Part shown: positions 20,711 through 31,377 of the stretch, in pieces
Numbering within the stretch: the first letter of the stretch is position 1
Layout of the letters: every line of letters starts with the position of its first letter
NCBI RefSeq assembly: GCF_024586455.1
Contig: NW_026089623.1
Location: 10,822,204 to 10,886,203 of the forward strand
Reading direction: 5' to 3'
Source: Bactrocera neohumeralis
Taxonomy: Eukaryota > Arthropoda > Insecta > Diptera > Tephritidae
Length of the DNA: 64,000 bases
Position numbers and translations under genes: made by a program
Notes under the pieces: model-generated
The model's database searches: none
The model's input: only the letters and a program-made list of their open reading frames with translations
What the model was told of the DNA's origin: nothing

Positions 20711-20900
20711 TATCTGATGCCTTCTCTGTATAATATATGTATTTATTAGGAACCAATGATGATAGCGGAATAAAACTTTACAAAAATACGGTATTTGAAA
20801 AATATATAAATGACGTATAATGAAATCTCGATTATCACTTTATCATGCGAGAGTATAAAATGTTCGGTGACACCCGAAATTAGCCCTTCCTTACTTGTTT
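20711..20900 (+). mobile_element. HINE tail in the leader of A' (cut by gap)
   Basis: It matches 26624-26813 almost base for base, including the hairpin and the CTTCCTTACTTGTTT end, and both are followed by the same leader sequence. It is therefore the same insertion event as the HINE at 25725, copied by the array duplication. Confidence 0.85.
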
Positions 20901-22510
20901 TAGTTTTAAATTTGAAAATATCTTTGATTTAATTTATTTATTATTTAGACGATTTATTTTTATCAAACCCGAATTTGAATTTATTAACACTATTTCCGTC
21001 CTTATGTTAGTATTTAGGTGCACCTACTACTTGGACTTGTATATACATACGTATTTTTGGGCAATTGAGAGCTCGTTGAAGAGATCAATGTGCTTTGTGC
21101 ATAAGTATGTGCTAATGTATATGTATGTACCGAGAATATGCTTTAATGTTTTATGCAATTCTGTTTGGTTTGTTTTTGTTCTTAAGCAATTGAGAGCTCG
21201 TTAGAGAGATCAATTCGCTTTTTGTATGCAATCCTGCTTGTTTTTGTTTGCCAAAGAACAAGGGGTATTGCCGGATAGTTGCCAATATGGTCTTTGAATA
21301 TTTGTTTGTACTAATGTGTTCATATGTAATATATGAGATTATGTTTAGTGACAAAGGCAGATTCTTTGCCGTATATTTGTATATAAATATTATAATATAA
21401 AAAATTTTTTTTTTTTTGAAAAGGAGAGAGAGATATTGGAACACGGTATTGAAAAAGTTATTTTCTCTTATGTCCATATATGTTCATATGTAAATAAATA
21501 TGCACTTTTACATAGTATCTATTAGTACATAGATTTTGCGCTTGGCAATTATACATACATATGTATAATGAAATATATAATGAATATATGTATGTTTTCA
21601 CTAAGTAAATATATATGCATATATGTATGTTAATATAGTTATTTAATTAATTAATAAATTAATATATTATGCCAAACTTTTATCGGTTTTTCCCGCAAAT
21701 TAAACTTGGACCTTAAAAGTTTGGCAACCGTTTTATAGTGATGTTTAAACGGATTTTGATTACCGATTTTATGACAGTATAAATCAGTAATTTGTTTTTT
21801 TTTTTGTTTTTTTTTTATACATATATGCATATAACAAATTGAAAAATTGGATTGAATACGCTCACTTTGTTCCTTTAGGGGCTTTTTTGTTATGCATTTA
21901 TGCTGCCTTCTGCGTTTGTCCCTCTTTCTGTGCTCCAGCTACCACCTTGTGCTGCTGTTTTGTTTGTATGTGCATTCGGGCGATGAGAGTGGGGAAATGA
22001 AGACTTCTCGATACTTTTTTGTCAGGTATTTGTATATTTGTTATAATTGTTCGCGCCCGTTTATTCCGTTTATTCCGCTTATTCCGTTTTTGTGTATTTT
22101 TGTTGAATTTTATTGTTTTATTGTATTAGGCATTTTTAGATTTCGCGCCTGATATTCTCTCTGTTGTTTTTTTGTTTTTGTTGGAACTGATATTTATGTT
22201 TTGATGTTCCTTGTATTTTTTTTTGTGTTTTGAGTTCACCTTTTCAGTATTTACATATGTATACGAATGTATGTATATATATACATATATTTTTAGAGTA
22301 CTGCACTCCACTTTCTTTTGTTTATTATATTTTTTTTTTATTTTATTTTTTTTTGTTCTGTCACTGCACTTTAGTTTGTTTGGGGCACTGCACTATGTTT
22401 TTTTTTTCTTTTGGGTTTTATTCACCACACAATTCGTTTTGGTTTGTTTAATTTTTCAAGTTTTTAATTTTTTATTTATTGTTTCACTAATCCATAGTGC
22501 CTCTCACTAT
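20901..22510 (-). other. BEL A' leader (non-coding, 1.6 kb)
   Basis: Between the HINE and the primer site there is no protein motif. The region is T-rich on the plus strand, with (T)n tracts, TATATATACATATG blocks and a GCATTCGGGCGATGAGAGTG patch. The same leader lies at 26814-28424. ORFs here are low-complexity readings on both strands. Confidence 0.6.
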
Positions 22511-22524
22511 GGCTCGAAGGACCA
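22511..22524 (-). promoter_or_regulatory. Primer binding site of BEL A' (tRNA-Tyr type)
   Basis: The minus strand reads TGGTCCTTCGAGCC directly after the LTR end. It is complementary to the 3' end of tRNA-Tyr (…GGCTCGAAGGA plus CCA). An 8-bp-arm hairpin CCATAGTG/CACTATGG (22492-22512) overlaps its downstream edge by two bases. Confidence 0.8.
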
Positions 22525-23103
22525 TGAATAATATTAGTACACAATTTATATAGAGCTCCACCCACTCTTTTATATAAGATAAAAATGAAAATGTCGACGA
22601 ATAGGGCGGCGAGAATCCAATTGCAACTTTGCGTCGCTGGCGTTCGAATTGTTGCCGATCGTGGCCGAGTTGTTGTTGCGAAAGTATTAAATATTTGGAG
22701 AAAGAAGTAAGCGCGCAGGAACCGATTTGTTGCAATGTAGCGAAGTAAAATTATCGTAGGGTGCTAATGCTGCGCATTGTACAAGCGAAAGTGTTGAACC
22801 TGGATTATCGAATTGTATGGATCGAATTGTTGACGTGCAAAGGTATGTGGATACGCGACGAGTGTCTGACGAATTGTGTTCGCTATCCTTTTTCCCATCC
22901 TTTTTGTTGAGTGGGTTGATTGATGTAGAAGTGTGGTGAGTTGTGTTGAGTGGTATTGTATTATTAGTGTGGTGACCGCCTGCTGGGTGATATTCACAAT
23001 TGTGGTGTGATATAGAGTCATCAGCTGTGGTGAATTAAGCTGTCTTATTAGTGTGCGCCAGTTTTTTCGGGTAAAGTGGGTGGATGCTTAACTCATTTAA
23101 ACA
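22525..23103 (-). repeat. BEL LTR, central copy (579 bp)
   Basis: On the minus strand it starts TGTTTAAATGAG and ends ATTATTCA, giving TG…CA. A TATATAAATT box lies about 20-30 bp before the end. It is nearly identical to 28439-29017. A G-rich polypurine tract lies upstream and a primer site downstream. Confidence 0.85.
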
Positions 23104-23106
23104 TCC

Positions 23107-23118
23107 TGGGCCCCCTAG
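23107..23118 (-). promoter_or_regulatory. Polypurine tract of BEL A
   Basis: On the minus strand CTAGGGGGGCCCAGGA runs directly into the LTR start TGTTTAAATG. A purine run at this point primes plus-strand DNA synthesis in LTR elements. Confidence 0.65.
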
Positions 23119-23853
23119 GCGAATATTTTGCCTAGTTTTATATATATAATCTGAGACATGTAATTCGGCTTACTGTTGGTGAAGTAGCCGAGTCCGCTGA
23201 ATATTAGCTGTAAGAACCGATTTTGGTTTTAATAGAAAATTGTATTTTATGTAAGTTGAGATAGTAATTTTTTTTTTTTGCGTGTTTTGACGACTTATTA
23301 TTATAGTAAATTTGTAAAATTGTTTGATTTTATTTATTTTAATTTTAATTTATATTATCGGCAATTATTTGCATTTAATTTATTATTGGCTTATGAAGGA
23401 TAGTAACTCCACGCCTGGCTCAGATATGGCCAGAATGGGTACTCCATAGCCCTGGAGTTAGGGCTGTGCCAATAGAGGGACCTTGCGAGAGAGTGGCCGG
23501 TAATTGCGAACGGTTTCACTAGAATTATAATTTTTTAAGTGGGATGTTCATGCTTTACAACAGATTCTCACCAACTACCCTTATGAGGAGCGCTTATGTA
23601 GTTTTTTTTATTTATCTATTTTAGAATTTAGGGAACTACTTATTAAGCAATATTTTATGAGAATGTCGATTCTCTATCCCTTTGGGACAATTTTGTTACA
23701 TATTGTGTTTGAGTACGTATGCATTAATTTGGCAAGTAGTAGCCCGCCACCGCTTTAGGATTTGTTCAGATTTTTTTTTCATTACTGGCGAAAGCCATCC
23801 TGCGGGGCCGAAAAGTTGTATGTTCTTTTAATATAGGGACTGTCAGAAGTAAC
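23119..23853 (-). pseudogene. BEL A 3' internal region with a pol scrap
   Basis: At about 23820-23785 the minus strand reads FGPAGWLSPV, which matches the start of the segment after RT in copy B (near 29830). Everything between the RT linker and this point is missing, so RT is deleted. RNase H and integrase are also not found; the remaining 650 bp to the polypurine tract is non-coding. A G+C-richer patch at 23400-23520 has no motif I recognise. Confidence 0.6.
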
Positions 23854-25563
23854 TTAAACTTTGTTTTTAAAACCAATTTGTGGAGTATTAGAAAATTGTG
23901 GCTCTAGTGGTGGTCGTACGACGTACCGGCCATTTTTTGATCGAGTAGTTGTGGCTTTAGAGAAGTGCTCACAATACTGATCTTTTATAGTTTTGTTAGT
24001 TATTGGAAGTTTTCTTAACGTTTGCATTTCACTTAATTGTGAATTAAGGTATTTGTTTTTATTATACTCAACTTGAGTTGGTATGGTGGTGACCAGTTCT
24101 GTAACTAGTCCATTTTGTGTTTCGCTGTGCAGCGTTTGAGATTTTTGTGCCTTTGAACAGCATGGTGTCTCTTGGCAATTTTTAGTATTTTGGCTTTCGG
24201 GATTTGCTTTTGTAATTAAACCCGTGGTTCTTTTTGTATATGCGCTCCTTTGAGGTGCGATGGGATATGTGCTGTAATGAAGCATTGTATGATGTCTTTT
24301 ATGACAATATAAGCAGTTAAATTTGCTTTTGCAATTTTTAAGATTATGTGTATGGGACAAGCAGTTTGTACAGAGTCTTCTTGATCTGACAAAGTTGTTC
24401 CTTTCGTTAATGTTTAATTTTTTAAACTTCTCGCAAGATTTAAGCTTATGCCCTCTTGTGCATAGTTCGCATGACGTATGTTTTCTCTGTTCGGATGTGA
24501 ACGATTGTATTTTGTTAAAAATTCTATTTGATTTGTTTTTGCTTCTAGCTTGGGGTCTATTGAAGCTTTTATTTTGGTCGTGTTTAATGGGCTTAGTTTT
24601 GATTATTTTTTCTTCTAACCTTTCCGCAATTTCATATTGGGTGGTGAGAAAATCTTTCATTTGTTGCCACGTTGGGCACTTTTTTCGTGATGAGAGCGAT
24701 TGCTCTCACAAAAGTAACGAATTTTCCGGTAATGCTGTGGTGCATATGTTTACCAGAATAGGGTCCCAGCTGTCTGTGGGGATGTTCAGTGTCGATAGAA
24801 CCGACAAACAATTAGAAACAGTGGATTCTAGTTTGATGAATTCTACACTTGTTTCTTTCTTAATTTTTGGCAAGTTCATTAGTGTCGTTACTTGTTTATC
24901 GACCAGTATTCTTTCATTTACGTATCTTGCTTTTAGAGCTTCCCAAGCCAAATTGAAATTATCGTCATTAAGAGCGAACTGTTTTACTATTATGCCTGCT
25001 TGACTTTTGGTTGTGTATCTGAGATGATACAATTTTTGTGCTTGTGATAATTGAGGATGGTTTATGTACACGGCCGTGAACATGTCCCGGAAGGACGGCC
25101 ATTCTTCATAACCTCCGTCAAATGTTTCTGTGTCACATGCGGGCAATTCGAGGTGGATGCCTGAACTTGCCTTTTGACTGTCTATTTGTGGCTGCTCTAC
25201 TCTACTGTGAGGAGTAGGTGCAATTGCTTTAATGAGCTTTAGTTGATCGGTGATCATAGCTTTTGTTTCTTCGTACTGGTCCAAGCAGTTTTCGTATATT
25301 GCGGTAGCAGATAATTTAAAATTTTGTGGTAGATCTGAATCGTCAGAATCTACAATGGCGTCATGAGCCGTTTGGAGGCGAGTCCAAAAATTTTTAAGAT
25401 TTTGGCCTTTTACTTCTAATAACGATTCAGAGTTTTCGTGAATCGGTGAGGAGGCAAATCTAGTGCAGTATCTTATTAAACTGTCACTTTGTGAAATGAA
25501 ATTAACAACCCGTTTTGAGCGTGTAGCTCCTGCAGGTGTATTTTGATTTTTATTATTATTCAT
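23854..25563 (-). pseudogene. BEL/Pao Gag of copy A, one in-frame stop, fused to a pol linker
   Basis: Gag forms the particle and binds RNA. From the ATG at 25563 the frame carries the Pao Gag domain (ETFDGGYEEWPSFRDMFTAV, …ERILVDKQVTTLMNLPKI…). It stays in one frame for about 570 codons except for a single TGA at 24708-24706 (residue 286), where copy B has tryptophan. After it come CCHC-type zinc motifs (CELCTRGHKLKSCEKF; CTNCLSHTHNLKNC; CLYCHKRHHTMLH). The frame then jumps, still open, from …LHSETQNG to the pol linker …NGRYVVRPPL. The protease that lies between these in copy B is missing. The product would be Gag only. Confidence 0.88.
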
Positions 25564-25724
25564 TATTTTTACTGTATGGTAAAATATCTGTCAAAATGAG
25601 TTAAATTTTTCTCAGTATGAACTGAATTCTCTTTTCAATAAATAAGAGTTTATTTCGTATAAACGGGTTATTTGCTTTTTTAAAAATGTCGTTTCTTATT
25701 TACTTGCTTAACGATGTTATTTAT
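25564..25724 (-). other. Gag-proximal leader of BEL A
   Basis: 160 bp of AT-rich leader between the Gag start codon and the inserted HINE; no primer site is present here, which shows that the LTR boundary is further right. Confidence 0.6.
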
Positions 25725-26813
25725 TATACTCTCGCAACAATGTTGCTAAGGAGAGTATTATAGTTTTGTTCACATAACGGTTGTTTGTAAGTCCTAAAAC
25801 TAAAAGAGTCAGATATAGGGTTATATATACCAAAGTGATCAGGTTGACGAGTAGAGTCGAAATCCGGATGTCTGTCTGTCCGTCCGTCCGTCTGTCCGTC
25901 CGTCTGTCCGTCCGTCCGTGCAAGCTGTAACTTGAGTAAAAATTGAGATATCGTGATGAAACTTGGTACACGTATTCCTTGGCTCCATAAGAAGGTTAAG
26001 TTCGAAGATGGGCAAAATCGGCCCACTGCCACGCCCACAAAATGGCGGAAACCGAAAACCTATAAAGTGTCATAACTAAGCCATAAATAAAGATATTAAA
26101 GTGAAATTTAGCACAAAGGATCGCATTAGGGAGGGGCATATTTGGACGCGGTTTTTTTGGAAAAGTGGGCGTGGCCCCGCCCCCTACTAAGTTTTTTGTA
26201 CATATCTCATAAACTACTATAGCTATGTCAACCAAACTCTACAGAGTCGTTTTTTTTCAGGCATTTCTATATACAGTTCAAAAATGGAAGAAATCGGATA
26301 ATAACCACGCCCACCTCCCATACAAAGGTTATGTTGAAAATCACTAAAAGTCCGTTAACCGACTAACAAAAAACGTCAGAAACACTAAATTTTATGGAAG
26401 AAATGGCAGAAGAAAGCTGCACCCAGGCTTTTTTTAAAAATTGAAAATGGGCGTGGCCTCGCCCACTTATGGACCAAAAACCATATCTCAGGAACTACTC
26501 AACCGATTTGAATGAAATTCGGTATATAATATTTTCTTAACACCCTGATGACACGTACGAAATATGGGTGAAATCGGTTCACAACCACGCTTTCTTCCAA
26601 TATAACGCTATATCGAATTCTATCTGATGCCTTCTCTGTATAATATATGTATTTATTAGGAACCAATGATGATAGCGGAATAAAACTTTACAAAAATACG
26701 GTATTTGAAAAAAATATATAAATGACGTATAATGAAATCTCGATTATCACTTTATCATGCGAGAGTATAAAATGTTCGGTGACACCCGAAATTAGCCCTT
26801 CCTTACTTGTTTT
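25725..26813 (+). mobile_element. HINE, copy 2 (complete), inside the BEL leader
   Basis: It has the same termini as copy 1: TATACTCTCGCAACAA at the left, CATGCGAGAGT with a hairpin and CTTCCTTACTTGTTT at the right. A longer (GTCY)n tract (about 25870-25918) is present. It is about 1,089 bp long, with several GGGCGTGGCC blocks in common with copy 1. It lies in the 5' leader of BEL A. Confidence 0.8.
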
Positions 26814-28424
26814 AGTTTTAAATTTGAAAATATCTTTGATTTAATTTATTTATTATTTAGACGATTTATTTTTATCAAACCCGAATTTGAATTTATTAAC
26901 ACTATTTCCGTCCTTATGTTAGTATTTAGGTGCACCCTAATACTTGGACTTGTATATACATACGTATTTTTGGGCAATTGAGAGCTCGTTGAAGAGATCA
27001 ATGTGCTTTGTGCATAAGTATGTGCTAATGTATATGTATGTACCGAGAATATGCTTTAATGTTTTATGCAATTCTGTTTGGTTTGTTTTTGTTCTTAAGC
27101 AATTGAGAGCTCGTTAGAGAGATCAATTCGCTTTTTGTATGCAATCCTGCTTGTTTTTGTTTGCCAAAGAACAAGGGGTATTGCCGGATAGTTGCCAATA
27201 TGGTCTTTGAATATTTGTTTGTACTAATGTGTTCATATGTAATATATGAGATTATGTTTAGTGACAAAGGCAGATTCTTTGCCGTATATTTGTATATAAA
27301 TATTATAATATAAAAATTTTTTTTTTTTTTCAAAAGGAGAGAGAGATATTGGAACACGGTATTGAAAAAGTTATTTTCTCTTATGTCCATATATGTTCAT
27401 ATGTAAATAAATATGCACTTTTACATAGTATCTATTAGTACATAGATTTTGCGCTTGGCAATTATACATACATATGTATAATGAAATATATAATGAATAT
27501 ATGTATGTTTTCACTAAGTAAATATATATGCATATATGTATGTTAATATAGTTATTTAATTAATTAATAAATTAATATATTATGCCAAACTTTTATCGGT
27601 TTTTCCCGCAAATTAAACTTGGACCTTAAAAGTTTGGCAACCGTTTTATAGTGATATTTAAACGGATTTTGATTACCGATTTTATGACAGTATAAATCAG
27701 TAATTTGTTTTTTTTTTTTTGTTTTTTTTTTATACATATATGCATATAACAAATTGAAAAATTGGATTGAATACGCTCACTTTGTTCCTTTAGGGGCTTT
27801 TTTGTTATGCATTTATGCTGCCTTCTGCGTTTGTCCCTCTTTCTGTGCTCCAGCTACCACCTTGTGCTGCTGTTTTGTTTGTATGTGCATTCGGGCGATG
27901 AGAGTGGGGAAATGAAGACTTCTCGATACTTTTTTGTCAGGTATTTGTATATTTGTTATAATTGTTCGCGCCCGTTTATTCCGTTTATTCCGCTTATTCC
28001 GTTTTTGTGTATTTTTGTTGAATTTTATTGTTTTATTGTATTAGGCATTTTTAGATTTCGCGCCTGATATTCTCTCTGTTGTTTTTTTGTTTTTGTTGGA
28101 ACTGATATTTATGTTTTGATGTTCCTTGTAATTTTTTTTGTGTTTTGAGTTCACCTTTTCAGTATTTACATATGTATACGAATGTATGTATATATATACA
28201 TATATTTTTAGAGTACTGCACTCCACTTTCTTTTGTTTATTATATTTTTTTTTTATTTTATTTTTTTTTGTTCTGTCACTGCACTTTAGTTTGTTTGGGG
28301 CACTGCACTATGTTTTTTTTTCTTTTGGGTTTTATTCACCACACAATTCGTTTTGGTTTGTTTAATTTTTCAAGTTTTTAATTTTTTATTTATTGTTTCA
28401 CTAATCCATAGTGCCTCTCACTAT
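26814..28424 (-). other. BEL A leader (non-coding, 1.6 kb)
   Basis: This is the second copy of the leader, differing from 20901-22510 only at scattered positions and in poly-T lengths (for example near 26933 and 27310). No protein motif is visible. Confidence 0.6.
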
Positions 28425-28438
28425 GGCTCGAAGGACCA
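28425..28438 (-). promoter_or_regulatory. Primer binding site of BEL A (tRNA-Tyr type)
   Basis: TGGTCCTTCGAGCC on the minus strand lies directly after the LTR end and is followed by the CCATAGTG/CACTATGG hairpin (28406-28426), exactly as in A'. Confidence 0.82.
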
Positions 28439-29017
28439 TGAATAATATTAGTACACAATTTATATAGAGCTCCACCCACTCTTTTATATAAGATAAAAAT
28501 GAAAATGTCGACGAATAGGGCGGCGAGAATCCAATTGCAACTTTGCGTCGCTGGCGTTCGAATTGTTGCCGATCGTGGCCGAGTTGTTGTTGCGAAAGTA
28601 TTAAATATTTGGAGAAAGAAGTAAGCGCGCAGGAACCGATTTGTTGCAATGTAGCGAAGTAAAATTATCGTAGGGTGCTAATGCTGCGCATTGTACAAGC
28701 GAAAGTGTTGAACCTGGATTATCGAATTGTATGGATCGAATTGTTGACGTGCAAAGGTATGTGGATACGCGACGAGTGTCTGACGAATTGTGTTCGCTAT
28801 CCTTTTTCCCATCCTTTTTGTTGAGTGGGTTGATTGATGTAGAAGTGTGGTGAGTTGTGTTGAGTGGTATTGTATTATTAGTGTGGTGACCGCCTGCTGG
28901 GTGATGTTCACAATTGTGGTGTGATATAGAGTCATCAGCTGTGGTGAATTAAGCTGTCTTATTAGTGTGCGCCAGTTTTTTCGGGTAAAGTGGGTGGATG
29001 CTTAACTCATTTAAACA
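28439..29017 (-). repeat. BEL LTR, right copy (5' LTR of A)
   Basis: 579 bp, TG…CA, with a TATATAAATT box near its downstream end. Immediately outside (29019-29034) lies the full primer site of a different BEL copy, so A sits at the primer site of copy B. Confidence 0.85.
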
Positions 29018-29018
29018 T

Positions 29019-29290
29019 CCGGCTCGAAGGACCATATATAATTTAGTACTTACTTCTGCTACCCACTCCTTTGAGAACGTAATATATATTCTTTTTTTTA
29101 CTTCAAGATGTATCGCAATTTTATTGGAGGATAAAAAACGTTATAATAAAGATCTCCCTGGTCGGATACCAGTGGAAGCGTGACAATAATATAAAATGAA
29201 TGTAACAAAATGTATTAAAATTTGTGGACTCCCTGGTCGGATACCAATAGAAGTTTTTAGAAATGTATTTATAGAATTCCACAGAAGAAC
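29019..29290 (-). repeat. BEL copy B: primer site and diverged LTR end
   Basis: 29019-29034 is the complement of TGGTCCTTCGAGCCGG, a 16-base tRNA-Tyr match. To its right the minus strand ends …GAGTGGGTAGCAGAAGTAAG…, related to the end of LTR A (GAGTGGGTGGAG…). An 18-bp direct repeat CTCCCTGGTCGGATACCA lies at 29154-29171 and 29229-29246. An AATAAA is present on the minus strand near 29120. This is a shortened LTR between the pol of B and a next internal region now replaced by A. Confidence 0.6.
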
Positions 29291-29298
29291 ACTCGCAA

Positions 29299-30701
29299 TT
29301 AATTAGTGGGTTCCGCTGCTGCGCACTGAGGATCTCCAGATGCTGGAACGGTGGTTGAGTTGCGCGCCCAAGATGACAAAATAGTTGAAAGTTGCCGAAA
29401 AAAAAACAAGAAACGAAAACGTCCGTCGATGATCAGCACCATTGCTACTAATTTGGAAAGTAGTAATGCGCCACATAACTCAAGTAGTGGGAGACTTATT
29501 GATTTTAAAGATGCCACCTTTGCTTTTGCGACCAATAAGTGGCTTGTGGTCATGGTGTCGCTTTGCGTGCGCACATAGATAGTAGCGCAGTATGCCTTTT
29601 CAGAGGCATCACAGAAGCTATGTAATTCGACTTTGTGTTCGGGGGAGTAGTTTACCCATCGTGGAAGTTGTATCTGAGAAATATCGTTCAGATTGGTTGC
29701 GAACTGGGACCATTTTTCTAAGCGAAGAAGTTTCACTTGTTCGTCCCAGTCGGTTCCATCTAGCCTTAATTCTTCTATTAAGATTTTTGCTTGGATCATA
29801 ATTGGCGGAAGCCATCCTGCGGGTCGAAAAGTTTTGCCATCGAAGATAAAATCTGTCTTTTTATTATGGCTGATAGTGCGGATATGGACTCATTCGTGTA
29901 TGAGAACTTGTCCGATATCGCATTCTATTGGATGCGTAAGGTTTTTGTTGTATGTACTTTCCTTTTCGAATATAAAGAAAATTAGTGTCCAACAAATTTT
30001 CGTTTGGAATATTTTTGAATACATTTGGGTGATTTGCCGTAATCTTTTTCAATGGAAACCCTGCGGATTTGAGGGCTTGTATTACCTGTGATAAGGCCTC
30101 GTATGCTTGTGGAAGAGTGTGACTTCCAGACAGAATATCGTCTACATACGCTTGAGTTTTCAACACTTCATTCGCCAGAGGAAATTCTGACTTTTTGTTG
30201 TCTGCCAATTCGAGGAGTGTTCGAATGGCTAGATATGGTGCACAGTTAACGCCAAAAGTAACTGCTTTTAATTTGAAGTCGCGTAGAGAACTGGTGGGGG
30301 ATCTTCGGAACAAAATACGTTGAAAATCGTGGTCGCCTTTATGTACGACTATTTGCCGATACATTTTTTTCAACGTCCCCATTGAATACGTATTTGAATA
30401 TACGCCAATTTAATATCAGAAGTATTAAATCTGGTTGGAGTGTGGGTCCTGTAAATAGGATATCATTTAGGGAATTCCCCGAACTAGTGGTTTTCCAGGC
30501 ATTAAAGACAACTCTTACTTTTGTTGTTTTTTTGTCTGGATTCACTACTGAGTGATGTGGCAGGTAAAAGGAGTAGTATTTACCGTTGACGATTTTCTCC
30601 CCTGGGGTTGCTTCCTCCATGTGATCTAAATGGAGGTATTCTTCTAACACACCATCATACTCCGATTTGAGTTCACCTTTTTTAAGTAGGTTTCTTTCCA
30701 T
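29299..30701 (-). pseudogene. BEL/Pao copy B Pol: reverse transcriptase and RNase H
   Basis: RT starts in the segment 30701-30339 (HLDHMEEATPGEKIVNGKYY, YYFLPHH-like YSFYLPHHSV, KVRVVFNAWKTTSSGNSLND). After a frame change it continues at 30382-29864 with FQRILFRRSPTSSLRDFKLK, VTFGVNCAPYLAIRTL and the catalytic YVDDILSG. RNase H follows at 29799-29299, with LHSFCDASEKAYCATIYVR and LLVAKAKVASLKSISLPLLE. These are textbook Pao/BEL blocks. Integrase is missing because the sequence passes into an LTR at about 29290. Several frameshifts are present. Confidence 0.88.
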
Positions 30702-30759
30702 ACTTAGAAACTGCTGTATTGCAGAGGTGCGAGAGTGGCCTAAGGCGAGTTTGTTAGGA

Positions 30760-31377
30760 AATTGTTGCTACAGTGGTAGTCGTACGACGTACCGACCATT
30801 TTATGATCTAGTAGTTGTGGCTTTTTTCACAATACTGATCTTCAGGGGTTGTGACTGATATGGGGGAAAGTTCTTCTAAGTCCCAAAATTTTTTCAATAG
30901 TGAATTGAGGTACTCGTTTGAGACTTCCTCGAGTTGAGTTGTTATTGTTGTGGCTGGTTCCGCAACTATTCCACTTAGGACCCATCCGAAAATGGTATTT
31001 TGCGCCAGAAGTGTATCTGTGATTTTCTCAATACCTTCGAGTATTATCTAATATAAGATCTATTTGAGCGGGGTGTTGCAGTTTGGGTCTGCTAGCTTTA
31101 GGTGTGAAACCTTTTGTCAATGCTTGCTATTTATATCATAGCTTGTTAGCATATTGGTTAATTGCGGTAAGACAATAGCTTCTGCTTGTATGCACTTATC
31201 CGCTTTGGGGGAATAGAGGGTAATGGGGCAGATTTTATTTGAGTTTTGAAAAACTCTTCCGCCCATTCCCGAGATTTCAAAATTGACCAGTTTTGATGGC
31301 AACTGTAGGCTGTTTTGTGCCCTAGATGCTATAAAGGATCGTTGTGATCCTTGGTCTATTAAGGCTCTGAGTTTAAA
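30760..31377 (-). pseudogene. BEL copy B protease and RT linker
   Basis: On the minus strand LRALIDQGSQRSFIASR at about 31370-31320 is the BEL-type aspartic protease active site. It has D-Q-G where most retroviral-type proteases have D-T/S-G; BEL members often vary here. LPSKLVNFEISGMGGRVFQN follows. Further left FGWVLSGIVAEPATT and …EYLNSLLKKFWDLEEL form the linker before RT. Stops at about 31117 and in the linker break the frame. Exactly this protease block is absent from copy A. Confidence 0.75.

Larger units (their letters stand above)
20711..29017 (-). mobile_element. Tandem array of a deleted BEL/Pao retrotransposon (A and A')
   Basis: 20711-23103 and 26624-29017 are near-identical, with a constant offset of about 5,914 bp. 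On the minus strand each holds LTR, primer site, a 1.6-kb leader and a HINE. Between them lie the Gag and pol remnants of copy A. The central LTR (22525-23103) serves as 3' LTR of A and 5' LTR of A', whose internal part runs into gap 1. This is an LTR-internal-LTR-internal tandem, not a single two-LTR element. Confidence 0.8.

Noticed and set aside
20530..20733. ORF running through gap 1
   Set aside because: Half of it is X from the N run; the flanks are unrelated sequence and a HINE tail.
21892..22531. Leucine/phenylalanine-rich ORFs as membrane proteins (also at 27807-28381)
   Set aside because: They are translations of T-rich BEL leader; hydrophobicity comes from T runs.
28425..28438. tRNA-Tyr gene fragment
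   Set aside because: Only the 3' complement of 14-16 bases is present next to LTRs; it is a primer binding site.
25563..28439. A 3.4-kb BEL LTR including the HINE
   Set aside because: The primer site at 28425-28438 and TG…CA ends define a 579-bp LTR; the rest is leader.
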